Assembly (NCBI GenBank): GCA_021734745.1
Contig: JAIPIK010000006.1
Coordinates: forward strand, 1 to 57,994
Source of the DNA: Candidatus Altimarinota bacterium
Lineage (GTDB): Bacteria; Patescibacteriota; Minisyncoccia; Phycocordibacterales; UBA5272
DNA length: 57,994 nt
Direction: 5' to 3'
In this document: positions 31,874 to 41,069 of the stretch, piece after piece
How positions within the stretch are numbered: position 1 is the first letter of the stretch
How the letters are laid out: every line of letters starts with the position of its first letter
Notes under the pieces: model-generated
Seen by the model: only the letters and a program-made list of their open reading frames with translations
The model's database searches: none
Told to the model about the DNA's origin: nothing
Translations under genes and position numbers: made by a program

Positions 31874-32647
31874 ATGAAAATATCATTACCAGTCACAATA
31901 TCATTTAGCATTATTCTAATACTGTTATATTTAATTGTTACTTTTGATAGCAGAGCCTCAAATAATGCAAAAGTTATTCCAGCTTCTCCTGTGCAGGTTA
32001 TTCCTATTTCACATGCGACATTTATTCTTAAATGGGATAACAAGACTATCTACATTGACCCTGTTGGAGATAGGTACACTTTCGAAAATGAAACAGCACC
32101 AGATATTATACTCGTGACTGATATTCATGGAGATCATTTGAGTACCGATGTGCTTTCTCAAATTATTGGAAAAGCTACACTAGTGGTTCCAAGTGCTGTT
32201 GGTAACATTCTTCCAGATGAAATTAGTACGAATGCAAAGATTTTAAACAATGGTGAAGTAACAGTTAGTCAAGGATTTAAAATACTTGCAATTCCAATGT
32301 ATAATTTGCCAGAATCTGAAGATAGTAAACATGTTCGGGGCCGAGGTAATGGCTATTTAATTGAACACAATGGTTTTCGAGTTTATATTGCAGGAGATAC
32401 AGCTGGAATACAAGAAATGAGAGATTTAAGGAATATTGACATTGCTTTTATACCCATGAACTTACCGTATACCATGAGTTACGAGGAAGCAGCAGATGCT
32501 GTACTGGAGTTTAAGCCGAAACAAGTATACCCGTACCATTATCGAAGTGAAGGTGGGGAAAGAAGTATTCTTAACTTTAAGAAGTTGATAAAAAATGGAG
32601 ATGGAAAAATAGAAGTTATTCTTAAAAATTGGTATCCTTTTGGATAA
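31874..32647 (+). CDS. Membrane-anchored metallo-beta-lactamase-fold hydrolase (UlaG-like)
   Basis: A 257-aa protein with an N-terminal hydrophobic anchor (about 6-24) and an MBL domain on the outside. Metal-binding candidates are His47 in SHATF, the T-D-I-H-G-D-H box at 82-88 (first usual His replaced by Asp83, as in several UlaG-like proteins), Asp175 in AGDTAG and His222 in YPYHYR. This family includes lactonases, phosphodiesterases and nucleases; the exact reaction is not readable here. A leaderless start is predicted. The neighbouring slipin has its own upstream region. Confidence 0.85.
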   Translation: MKISLPVTISFSIILILLYLIVTFDSRASNNAKVIPASPVQVIPISHATFILKWDNKTIYIDPVGDRYTFENETAPDIILVTDIHGDHLSTDVLSQIIGKATLVVPSAVGNILPDEISTNAKILNNGEVTVSQGFKILAIPMYNLPESEDSKHVRGRGNGYLIEHNGFRVYIAGDTAGIQEMRDLRNIDIAFIPMNLPYTMSYEEAADAVLEFKPKQVYPYHYRSEGGERSILNFKKLIKNGDGKIEVILKNWYPFG

Positions 32648-32719
32648 AACCTTAGTTTGTTATTACGATTTATTAGCGTATAATTATTATATTAAAAACT
32701 AACTAATTCTATCTATATT

Positions 32720-33478
32720 ATGTCCCCTACCACAATATTTTTTGCAGCTATTGGCTTTGTTGTTATTACAAGTATTCGTCAAATTAATCAGTATGAAAAA
32801 GGTGTTAAGTTTACACTGGGTAAATTCACTTCTATTATGGAACCGGGTTGGAGAATTGTACTACCAGTTATTCAACATTATCAGAAAGTAGACATTAGAA
32901 TAAAAGCAGTAGATGTTCCAGATCAAAATGCCATAACAAGAGATAATGTTACTGTAAAGGTTAATGCAGTTATTTATTATAAAGTTAGCGATGTTGCAAA
33001 ATCAGTTATTGAAGTTGAAGATTTCAGATATGCAATTTCACAATATGCACAAACAACAATGAGAAATATTGTTGGTGAAGTGACGCTGGATGAATTACTT
33101 TCAAGTAGAGATAAAATTGCTGATAGAATAAGGGAGATCGTAGATAAAGAAACTGATGCATGGGGCTTAAAAGTTAATAATGTTGAATTAAAAGATGTAA
33201 GCCTGCCTGCAGATATGGAAAGAACAATTGGTAAACAAGCAGAAGCTGAAAGAGAAAAACGAGCAGTTATAATTAATTCAGAGGGAGAGCTAGCTGCATC
33301 TCAAAATATTGCTAAAGCTGCGTCAGCACTGAGTGCTGTCCCGGGTGCTCTACACCTAAGAACACTTCAATCAATAAATGATATGTCCTCTGACCAATCA
33401 AACACTATTGTTTATATGATTCCAATGGAGCTTCTTAAGGCTTTGGATGGTTTTGCTAATAAAAAAATTGAAGCTTAG
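32720..33478 (+). CDS. Slipin/stomatin-like SPFH (band 7) membrane protein
   Basis: A 252-aa membrane-scaffold protein. An N-terminal hydrophobic segment (about 3-18) is followed by the band 7 domain (about 20-180: QYEKGVKFTLGKF, VPDQNAITRDNVTVKVNAV, TLDELLSSRDKI), then a coiled-coil region rich in Glu/Ala (KQAEAEREKRAVI) and a C-terminal oligomerisation region. Slipins form rings on membranes and often pair with NfeD; no nfeD is next to it. TATAAT at 32678-32683 gives a leader of about 30 nt, without Shine-Dalgarno. Role in membrane quality control is inferred from the family. Confidence 0.93.
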   Translation: MSPTTIFFAAIGFVVITSIRQINQYEKGVKFTLGKFTSIMEPGWRIVLPVIQHYQKVDIRIKAVDVPDQNAITRDNVTVKVNAVIYYKVSDVAKSVIEVEDFRYAISQYAQTTMRNIVGEVTLDELLSSRDKIADRIREIVDKETDAWGLKVNNVELKDVSLPADMERTIGKQAEAEREKRAVIINSEGELAASQNIAKAASALSAVPGALHLRTLQSINDMSSDQSNTIVYMIPMELLKALDGFANKKIEA

Positions 33479-33625
33479 TTAGTTACTTAATAAGTATCGG
33501 TAGAAATTTGTTAGAAAATAAATATGCAGATCCATAAGTGGTGAGATTGGTATATTCTTTAAAGAAAAATAACATCGGGTGTATAATTATAGTGTGAAGT
33601 AAATATTAATTAATTTACAATTTAA

Positions 33626-33817
33626 ATGAAAATATTTAGAAATTATACACTAAAGTGGTGGGAAATAAGTCTTATGAAGGTTTGTCTTATCTCATTTGGT
33701 ATTTTGCTCGGCGCCTACTTTAGCAGCTATCTTATCGCATTAACCTGGCTTTGGTTATTACTATTTATTTCAATCTGGATATATTTCGCAACACGAATGA
33801 TTTCAGGAAAGATGTAA
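33626..33817 (+). CDS. Small membrane protein, 63 aa
   Basis: Two hydrophobic segments (about 18-35 and 38-56). The KWWEISLMKVCLISFGILLG opening is a pattern seen in uncharacterised short membrane proteins of small-genome bacteria. Function unknown. It is about 150 bp after the slipin gene and 30 bp before another small membrane gene. Confidence 0.6.
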   Translation: MKIFRNYTLKWWEISLMKVCLISFGILLGAYFSSYLIALTWLWLLLFISIWIYFATRMISGKM

Positions 33818-33845
33818 CTATTTACTAATAAATTTACAGATAAAT

Positions 33846-34040
33846 ATGACAATATTACAACTTATATTTTGGTTACTATTGGTTGACAGTCTAGGTGCAG
33901 CATACTTTACTTGGGTTGGTGGCAAAGAAAAGTATAATAGTATAAGATTTCTTAAAAGATACCTTCCTTTAACTAGTGGATGGACACTATGGTACATGAT
34001 CCTAGTGTTATTTATTGGTTACACCCTTTATTTTAGTTAG
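33846..34040 (+). CDS. Small membrane protein, 64 aa
   Basis: Two helices (about 4-22 and 45-63) joined by a basic loop (GGKEKYNSIRFLKRYLP). Unknown family. Probably co-transcribed with the 63-aa gene just upstream; no Shine-Dalgarno site. Confidence 0.6.
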   Translation: MTILQLIFWLLLVDSLGAAYFTWVGGKEKYNSIRFLKRYLPLTSGWTLWYMILVLFIGYTLYFS

Positions 34041-34124
34041 CTTGTTGTTTTTTTACCAATTGTATAGTAAAGTCAGGTTAGATTTGTTTTTTTAAGTTTA
34101 TGTCTTTTACTTGGAGACTCTAAA

Positions 34125-34376
34125 ATGAGTATAATTTATAGGGTATTACTATATTTTCCTCTTCTTTCAGTATTAGGCTGTGCTTCAGACAAATTATCAA
34201 CAGATTCTGATTTGCTAAAATATCACCATAATACTGGACAGCCAGTTTTTGCCGAATCTGGTATAAATCCAAAAAAACTTAACCTGGAAGTGACAGGTGG
34301 TGGAATTAATACTAGTGGGGTGAAGGCCTCAAAATTTGCTCATGTAGAAAAAAATGGTGAAGTTTTCTTAAAATAG
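34125..34376 (+). CDS. Small lipoprotein, 83 aa
   Basis: The signal peptide ends in the lipobox LSVLGC with Cys19 as the lipidation site, so signal peptidase II processing and anchoring to the outer leaflet of the membrane are expected. The mature part (about 65 aa) is polar and Gly/Asn-rich (LNLEVTGGGINTSG). No family recognised. GGAG lies eight nucleotides before the ATG and a perfect terminator follows, so it is a single-gene unit of the Shine-Dalgarno class. Confidence 0.7.
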   Translation: MSIIYRVLLYFPLLSVLGCASDKLSTDSDLLKYHHNTGQPVFAESGINPKKLNLEVTGGGINTSGVKASKFAHVEKNGEVFLK

Positions 34377-34392
34377 CTTTAACGATTTACTG

Positions 34393-34425
34393 ATGGTCCT
34401 AGAAAAATTTCTAGGACCATTTTTG
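34393..34425 (+). terminator. Intrinsic terminator after the lipoprotein gene
   Basis: Perfect 13-bp stem ATGGTCCTAGAAA/TTTCTAGGACCAT with a two-base loop and a T-run. Confidence 0.92.
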
Positions 34426-34528
34426 TACATAAGAGTCTAACCATGAGCTATACACAGTTAAAAAAAATACAATAAAAATAGTTTCAAATACAGTATATAC
34501 TTAAAGTATATTACTTTATTAAATAACC

Positions 34529-34534
34529 TATACA
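34529..34534 (+). promoter_or_regulatory. -10 element (TATACA) of the 1302-aa surface protein gene
   Basis: TATACA seven nucleotides before the ATG at 34542; predicted leaderless. Confidence 0.45.
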
Positions 34535-34541
34535 TACAAAT

Positions 34542-37500
34542 ATGAAAAGAAAATTTTTTATTCTCTCTACATTTATTTTTACTCTAGTATTTATCCAAAA
34601 TACAACAACATTTGCCTCAAATTACAGTGATATTCATGTAGATAATATTTCAAATGGTAATTCAAAAGTATCTTGGAAAAATGATAGTACTCCCACAAAT
34701 AGTTATATCAATTTAGGAACAGCACCTGGTCAATACTCAAAATATGTAACTGAAAGGTGTGCTGAAACTTCCGACTTACAAATATCAACAAATTCATGTA
34801 TAAATTTATCAAATTTGGAGCCCGGTAAAACTTATTACTACAGAATAATTTCGTCTATATACGACTCAGTAAGTAATTATTCAGGCACAAATAACACTAA
34901 TCAGATTATTACGAGTGATGAACAAAGTTTTACAACACCTGAATTAGTATCTGAGACTCCGAACACACCAACCAACCTTGCAGCTTCAGCAACAACTTAT
35001 TCTTCTGGAAGTATAAGCTCATCTCCTTCTATAAGAGTTACGTGGGTTGATAATTCTACAAATGAAAGTAGTTTTAAGTTATCAAGAATAACAAGCGGAG
35101 GAACCTCAACTATTTTACCTGCCATTGGAGCAAATACAACTTCCTACACTGATACTAATGTTTCAGCTTCAAATTCATACAGTTATACTATTCAAGCATG
35201 TAATGGTGATAGATGTTCTCAGCTGGTGTCATCACCATTAGTATCTATTAGTGCACCCATTACTTGTACGAGCCTAGCTATGCCAACTATTAGTTGTGCT
35301 AGTAATTTGGAATCTTACGGAGTTCCAACTAACCAAACTTCTGGTAATGCCAATTTAACAAAAAATAGTTGCACTAATATTGTTACTTATAATGGAGGAT
35401 GCTCCGTGCCCGAGACGGTTGTTTTAGTAAATTATATCCCTACTAAACCAGAAAAAGTAAGTGCGGTTTTTGTTTCACCAAATTCAGTTGACTTAAAATG
35501 GGTAGACAAGTCTGATAATGAAAGTAGATTTGAAATTTATAGAAGTACAGGAAACTCAGTCTCCACTTTAATTTCAACAATAAATTCTAACAGTAGTAAT
35601 TTTACTGACTCAAATTTAAGTAGAGGAACTTATAATTACAGCTTGTCTTCTTGTAACAATTCAGGTTGTTCACAGAGAGAGTATTTTAGCCAAAGTATAG
35701 AAATACCAGATACGCTTGTGCCTACTTCCATTATTCCACAGCAACCAACCAATCTTAGACTTGCAACAAGCACAGTGCTTGGTACGTCAAAAACTACACT
35801 TAGTTGGTCAGCTGTTGGTGGAGCAACTTCTTATAGAATTTTAGGTAGTAACGGTGTAAATTCTGTTGTTACAACAACCTCCATGATTGTTGGAGAAAAT
35901 CAAACCCCTGGAACTTATACGTATTATGTATCTGCTTGTAGCGCTCAGACAAATTGCTCTACTTCAGTTTCTGCTTCTATGAATATCCCAGAGGTGACCA
36001 CTGTAGTTGTTACTACCCTTGCGCCAATAAGTCCGACGAACCTCAGACTTTCAACGACTACGTCAAGTAGCTTGTTATCTTGGTCTACAATTAATGGATT
36101 AGTATATAATGTTAGAAGTGGTAATAATTTTGAGGCGAATAATGTGTCTAGTCCCTTTAATGTTGGTACATTGTATCCTGGTAGACATGAATATTCAGTT
36201 CAGGCTTGTGAAAGTACACCTAATGGTATTGGTAGAAAATGTTCAGATTTTACATCTACTTCAATAGTAATCCCAGAGCCTTATGTTCTTTTAAAGCCAA
36301 CTAGTCCTATTAACCCAACAGCAAATGTTCTCTCCTCATATAACAATAGTGCAACCGTAAACATCTCATGGTTGGATAAATCAGATAATGAAACTAAATT
36401 TAAAATTATTAGAACTGTATCTGATCAATCAAAAACATACGAATTATCTTCAGGTACTCAATTTTTTACTGACTATGGTTTAACTTCAGGTTTGTACCAT
36501 TACAGTATCTCAGCCTGTAATACAAGTGGATGTTCAAACCCTGCACAAACCTCAGTTACAGTTGCAGACTCCCCTTCTAGGATACTATCAGGTACAGTAT
36601 CATTATTAGATGGGAAAACAGTACCTAACGCTAAAGTATATGCCTACAATACAGTGAAATCTATAGTTACCGTTACTGATAGTTTAGGTAAATATGAGCT
36701 AACTCTTCCTGGTGGAACATATACAGTTGAGGTTAGTGAGGAGAATACTAATAGTCCTTCTTGGGTAGTTGATAGCATTAATTTATCTATTTCGAATAAT
36801 AATGAAACAGCAAACTTTATAGCAAAACCTTTACAATCAACACTTAATGTAAAGGTTGTTGATAATTTTGGTTCACCTGTTTCTAATATAGGTGTTGTTA
36901 TTCTTCCTAGTAATGCTTCTTCTGATGTAAAAGCTTCCACTCAAGTGACTAATTCAAGTGGAAATTCATCTGCGCTAATTAGCCCAGGTAATTATCATGT
37001 TCGTACAATATTTAGTGAGACTTTACCGTATATCAATGCAACAGAGCAGCTGGTAACAGTATCAAATAATGAAACGAAGCAAGTTACAATGATTATAAGG
37101 AAAAAAGTAACCTCTAACATTACTGAAATAAGAGGTGTCACCAAGTTTGATGATAATATACCAACACAAGCTTTTGTCTCCGCTTGGTCTGATAAGGGTG
37201 GTTACAAGTCAGTCATTTCTTCAAATGAGACGGGTGTCTTTGTGCTTACAATATCGAAAGATGATGTGTGGCATATTAATGCGAAGAAAGATAGTAATGG
37301 TATATCTTATAAAACAACTGAACTAACTATAGATCCTAATGACTTGCATCAACCAGTCTCACTTTACTTTACTAAAAGCAAATTAGAGACTCTTCCTCCT
37401 GCTGTAACTAAAAGAGTTAAAAAAAGTGAGACAGTTAACTTAACAACAAGTGATGGTGCTGGTATTTCGCTTGCCTCTAATTCAACTATTTCAACTAACT

Positions 37501-38450
37501 CATCTGACTTAGTTGATGTTGAAGTCAAAACGACGATAGAGGCCCCCTCACAAAAATCATCCGAAGTTGTGAGTAAGGTGTACGATATTACTATCAAAGA
37601 CAACGCCGGAGAAAAAATAACAACCTTATCAGACGAAGCACAAATTACCCTACCTTATGATGAAGGTGAACTGCGTGCACAAGGTATTACTGTTGAAAGC
37701 TTAATTCCGAGCTATTATGATGAAAATATTGGAACATGGATCTCTGTGCCGAAATTTAGAATTAATAAAGACACCAAAACATTTACACTTTTTGTTCAAC
37801 ATCTTACACGTTTTGCATTGATTGCCTCTGCTGACACTACTCCACCATCCTCCCCTACTAATATTGTTACTGATGCTATTACACCAACAGATGTAAGAAT
37901 TTCTTGGAATAATCCTACAGTAGATTATGACCACTCAAAAGTTTACAGATCTGAAATCTTTGGTAGCTTTGGTGACCTAGTTGCTGCGGAAGTATACACA
38001 AACTCCTTTATAGATAAAACTTATTCCATTAATGGTAAAACCTACTACTACACCGTAAGATCTGTTGACGCTGCTGGTAATGAGTCAAATAATAATAATC
38101 AAGTTGCTTTTGCTGTACAAGGTAATCAATTAGCTCAAGTACAACAGACTACGTCATTGTTATTACCACCTGGACAAGACATCAGCGGGCAAATAACTCG
38201 TAATATGAGCAAAGGAAGCAGAGGAGCTGATGTTACATTGCTCCAAAAAACATTAAAGTATGATGGTTTCTACGCCACAGGACCAATTACAGGATATTTT
38301 GGCCCATTAACAGAAAATGCTGTATTTCGTTTCCAGAATTATTATAAAGAGGAGGTGCTTTATCCTGTTAATTTGAAAGTCGGGACTGGTTATTTTGGTC
38401 CATCTACAAAAAAGAAGGTTAACGAGATAATCGCAAATGCTTCTCAATAA
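34542..38450 (+). CDS. Large secreted fibronectin-III/peptidoglycan-binding surface protein, 1302 aa
   Basis: A signal peptide (about 1-26) exports the protein. It then has a series of FnIII-like beta-sandwich repeats (from about 30 to 680, marked by SWKNDST, TWVDNSTNESSFKLSR, KWVDKSDNESRFEIYR, SWSAVGGATSYRI, SWLDKSDNETKFKI and paired cysteines such as CNNSGCS). Two or three carboxypeptidase-regulatory-like folds follow (about 680-960, SGTVSLLDGKTVPNAKVYAY). A ZU5/autoproteolysis-like beta region leads to another FnIII (PPSSPTNIVTDAIT) at about 1100-1195. The last 90 residues are a peptidoglycan-binding domain (KGSRGADVTLLQKTL, GPITGYFGPLTENAVFRFQ). It is probably an elongated wall-attached adhesin. 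The zincin gene begins six bases after its stop, so the two are likely co-expressed. Confidence 0.88.
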   Translation: MKRKFFILSTFIFTLVFIQNTTTFASNYSDIHVDNISNGNSKVSWKNDSTPTNSYINLGTAPGQYSKYVTERCAETSDLQISTNSCINLSNLEPGKTYYYRIISSIYDSVSNYSGTNNTNQIITSDEQSFTTPELVSETPNTPTNLAASATTYSSGSISSSPSIRVTWVDNSTNESSFKLSRITSGGTSTILPAIGANTTSYTDTNVSASNSYSYTIQACNGDRCSQLVSSPLVSISAPITCTSLAMPTISCASNLESYGVPTNQTSGNANLTKNSCTNIVTYNGGCSVPETVVLVNYIPTKPEKVSAVFVSPNSVDLKWVDKSDNESRFEIYRSTGNSVSTLISTINSNSSNFTDSNLSRGTYNYSLSSCNNSGCSQREYFSQSIEIPDTLVPTSIIPQQPTNLRLATSTVLGTSKTTLSWSAVGGATSYRILGSNGVNSVVTTTSMIVGENQTPGTYTYYVSACSAQTNCSTSVSASMNIPEVTTVVVTTLAPISPTNLRLSTTTSSSLLSWSTINGLVYNVRSGNNFEANNVSSPFNVGTLYPGRHEYSVQACESTPNGIGRKCSDFTSTSIVIPEPYVLLKPTSPINPTANVLSSYNNSATVNISWLDKSDNETKFKIIRTVSDQSKTYELSSGTQFFTDYGLTSGLYHYSISACNTSGCSNPAQTSVTVADSPSRILSGTVSLLDGKTVPNAKVYAYNTVKSIVTVTDSLGKYELTLPGGTYTVEVSEENTNSPSWVVDSINLSISNNNETANFIAKPLQSTLNVKVVDNFGSPVSNIGVVILPSNASSDVKASTQVTNSSGNSSALISPGNYHVRTIFSETLPYINATEQLVTVSNNETKQVTMIIRKKVTSNITEIRGVTKFDDNIPTQAFVSAWSDKGGYKSVISSNETGVFVLTISKDDVWHINAKKDSNGISYKTTELTIDPNDLHQPVSLYFTKSKLETLPPAVTKRVKKSETVNLTTSDGAGISLASNSTISTNSSDLVDVEVKTTIEAPSQKSSEVVSKVYDITIKDNAGEKITTLSDEAQITLPYDEGELRAQGITVESLIPSYYDENIGTWISVPKFRINKDTKTFTLFVQHLTRFALIASADTTPPSSPTNIVTDAITPTDVRISWNNPTVDYDHSKVYRSEIFGSFGDLVAAEVYTNSFIDKTYSINGKTYYYTVRSVDAAGNESNNNNQVAFAVQGNQLAQVQQTTSLLLPPGQDISGQITRNMSKGSRGADVTLLQKTLKYDGFYATGPITGYFGPLTENAVFRFQNYYKEEVLYPVNLKVGTGYFGPSTKKKVNEIIANASQ

Positions 38451-38456
38451 AGTAAA

Positions 38457-39227
38457 ATGAGGAATCTCTCAATTACTTTTATATTTTTACTTACGTCATT
38501 AATTTCTTTGACGATTTTTGTAGGAGTTTCAAAAGTAAATGATGTCCCAAAGTTAGAGATTATAACTCCACACATGTACGATAATGAAGAACGTTCAATT
38601 GAAACTATTAATCTATCTATTATGTATTTTGTGCCGAAAGATAGAACAGATAGAATTAAAGATAACTGGCAAGAAGCTGCAATCTATAAACTAAAAGAGT
38701 TACAGGATTTTCATCAAACACAATTTCGTGGCACATCAATAATTGATTATAAATTACTTAATGAAATTGTAATTGGTGAAAAAAACGCTAAGGAATATGA
38801 AGATTATTTTGGTTATGATGACAAGGACTCACTAGTTCCAGTAAAAAATGAAATCACAAAACGTATATTAACCTTAGATGGAGACCTGTACAATAAATCG
38901 ATAAGTGAAATCAAGCCAGGTGAAAGAAAAGTCTATCTTGTTATTTTCGAGGGTGTTGGGGCAGCTGGAAATGAGAACTTTAGTCTTATTTCTAGATCAT
39001 ATTTAACAGATTCGATGCACAAAGACAATGGATCCACTTTTTTAGCACATGAGTTCTACCACACGCTAGGCCTTCCTGATAATTATAAGACCTCCATGAA
39101 AGTTTATGAAGATAATCAACAAGAAAAAATTAGCATTCCTACAAAGCTTGATATAATGGGTCAAGTGAATATTCCGATTTTTGACACATACATAGACAAT
39201 GAAATTCTTAATAAAATGGGACTATAA
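38457..39227 (+). CDS. Membrane-anchored zinc metallopeptidase-like (zincin), 256 aa
   Basis: A hydrophobic N-terminal anchor (about 5-24) is followed by an extracytoplasmic domain with HEFYHTLGLPD (198-208). This is an HExxHxxGxxD zinc site of the metzincin/gluzincin-like kind, with His198, His202 and Asp208 as ligands and Glu199 as the base. A later DIMG (Met234) could be the Met-turn of metzincins. The family is otherwise not recognised. It starts six bases after the surface protein and directly precedes the sensor kinase, so it may process the surface protein or act on extracellular partners. Confidence 0.72.
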   Translation: MRNLSITFIFLLTSLISLTIFVGVSKVNDVPKLEIITPHMYDNEERSIETINLSIMYFVPKDRTDRIKDNWQEAAIYKLKELQDFHQTQFRGTSIIDYKLLNEIVIGEKNAKEYEDYFGYDDKDSLVPVKNEITKRILTLDGDLYNKSISEIKPGERKVYLVIFEGVGAAGNENFSLISRSYLTDSMHKDNGSTFLAHEFYHTLGLPDNYKTSMKVYEDNQQEKISIPTKLDIMGQVNIPIFDTYIDNEILNKMGL

Positions 39228-39228
39228 T
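39223..39228 (+). promoter_or_regulatory. -10 element (TATAAT) of the 39237 kinase, overlapping the zincin stop
   Basis: TATAAT overlaps the TAA stop of the zincin and ends eight nucleotides before the ATG at 39237, which selects that ATG over the TTG at 39228. Confidence 0.55.
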
Positions 39229-39236
39229 TGATATTT

Positions 39237-41045
39237 ATGCAACCAGAAATACCTAAAAAAAGAGGCCAGCTTAGGGATACCTTTATTTTACTATTTATAG
39301 TTATATCATGTGTACCGATCCTTGTATTAGGAACAGTCTCCTTATACAGCATCTCTAACACCCACAAAAAAAATGTATCCGAACTTGAGAAACAGACACT
39401 TATAGTTTCTGAGGAGATAATTAATGCCTTTTTTAATGAAATTATTGACACAATTTCAACTAAATTTGATAGTCTTGACCAGAGTAATCTACAAGGTTCA
39501 GATGTAAACTGGCAGCAGATTTATGCAGAAAAATTCTTACAGAGTAACAGTGCATTTAGTCAAATTAGTTTTGTAAGTAATGAGGGAAAGGAAGTTGCAA
39601 AGTATTCAAAATTTAGTAAATCTGGCATATTACTCAACGTGTCTGATTCAGCAATGTTTAAAAGTGCAATTTTGGGCAAAGTTACAATTAGTGACGTTCA
39701 TTCTACGTTAAGAGGACAAACTGTTACTGTTACGGCTCCACTTTTTGTTGATGGTAAAATTTTTAATGTTGTTATTGCAGAGGTAAGTCTTACACCTCTT
39801 ATTTCATCAATAGAAAAAGTTCGTTTACAAAATAAAGGATACATTCTACTTTTTGATAAGAATGGTACACTCATCAGTTCTAAAAATAACTCCTCAAATA
39901 CTCAACATAAGTACATCTCTTGGAGTAGGCTTTCTACGACGCTACAAGGTGCCTCGTTAGATGCACTGTCACCAGATGATGTCTATGTAAGTCCGGTAAC
40001 ATCTTTGCCCGTCGTGGGATCAACCAGACTAATACCAGATATTAACTGGGTGATTTTTGTAGAGTGGCCTTTATCTGAATCAGGACTCCTTGTTGAAAAT
40101 TTTAGACACACTATTCTCATTTCAATATTTATTAGTATAGTAGCTGTGCTTATTGTAGCCTCATATTTTGCATATAGATTAGTTCGTCCAATTAGACTGC
40201 TTCAAAATGCTACGAAAGAAATTGAAAGAGGAAATTTTGAGAATAATGTAGTCATTACGACAAATAATGAATTAGAGGAGCTAGGTGATTCTTTTAATAC
40301 TATGGCTACTGGACTAAAAAGATTAGAAGAACTTAAAAATGAATTTGTATATGTTGCTGCACATGAACTACGTGCACCCGTAACAGCAATTAAAGGATAC
40401 ATGGAACTTATTTTTGACGGTAGCGGAGGATCTATTACTCCTGAAATGGAACATCTACTATCTCCAGTAAGAAAGTCGAATGATAGGCTGGTTAACCTTG
40501 TTAACGATCTTCTTAAGGTTGCAAGATCTGAAGCGGGTAAGCTTGAAATTGAAATATCCCCAGCTGATATAAGGAAAGAAATTACTGCAATTATTGATGA
40601 ATCAAGACCTCTTGCTCTAAAAAGAAATGTGACAATTAATTACACCCCCCAAGAAGATTTACCTCTCGCCATGATAAATATAGGTAGTTTTAAAGAAGTT
40701 ATAATGAATTTTATTTCTAATGCGATTAAGTATGGAAATGATAACGGTATAATTAATATTACACACGAAGTTACTGACGGAATGTTATCAACTTCAGTTT
40801 CTGACAATGGAAGAGGTATATCTGAAGAAGACTTGGGTCACTTATTTCAAAAATTCTTTAGAGCCCCCGATGTTAAAAGTACAGAAATAGAAGGAACAGG
40901 ATTGGGTTTATTTATAACAAAAGAGCTTATTGAAAAAATGGGTGGAACGCTTTCTGTTACATCTAAGATTGGAGAAGGTACTAGTTTTAAAGTTAGTTTC
41001 AAAATAGCTAAAGGACCAATTATTTTAGCTAATAGTGCAAATTAA
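39237..41045 (+). CDS. Transmembrane sensor histidine kinase (Cache-HAMP-HisKA-HATPase)
   Basis: A 602-aa membrane kinase. Helix 1 (about 14-36) and helix 2 (about 278-303) enclose an extracytoplasmic double-Cache-like sensor (TAPLFVDGKIFNVVIAEVSL, GYILLFDKNGTLIS, INWVIFVEWPLSES). A HAMP linker follows (RLVRPIRLLQNATKEIERGNF). HisKA has the phospho-acceptor in AAHELRAPVTAIKGY and the HATPase has the N-box NFISNAIKYG, DNGRGIS and GTGLGLF. No receiver domain and no response-regulator gene lie nearby, so it is an orphan. It sits between the surface protein/zincin pair and an anchored protein, which suggests sensing of an extracellular or cell-contact signal. Confidence 0.94.
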   Translation: MQPEIPKKRGQLRDTFILLFIVISCVPILVLGTVSLYSISNTHKKNVSELEKQTLIVSEEIINAFFNEIIDTISTKFDSLDQSNLQGSDVNWQQIYAEKFLQSNSAFSQISFVSNEGKEVAKYSKFSKSGILLNVSDSAMFKSAILGKVTISDVHSTLRGQTVTVTAPLFVDGKIFNVVIAEVSLTPLISSIEKVRLQNKGYILLFDKNGTLISSKNNSSNTQHKYISWSRLSTTLQGASLDALSPDDVYVSPVTSLPVVGSTRLIPDINWVIFVEWPLSESGLLVENFRHTILISIFISIVAVLIVASYFAYRLVRPIRLLQNATKEIERGNFENNVVITTNNELEELGDSFNTMATGLKRLEELKNEFVYVAAHELRAPVTAIKGYMELIFDGSGGSITPEMEHLLSPVRKSNDRLVNLVNDLLKVARSEAGKLEIEISPADIRKEITAIIDESRPLALKRNVTINYTPQEDLPLAMINIGSFKEVIMNFISNAIKYGNDNGIINITHEVTDGMLSTSVSDNGRGISEEDLGHLFQKFFRAPDVKSTEIEGTGLGLFITKELIEKMGGTLSVTSKIGEGTSFKVSFKIAKGPIILANSAN

Positions 41046-41069
41046 AATCTATAGTAATATATATCATAT

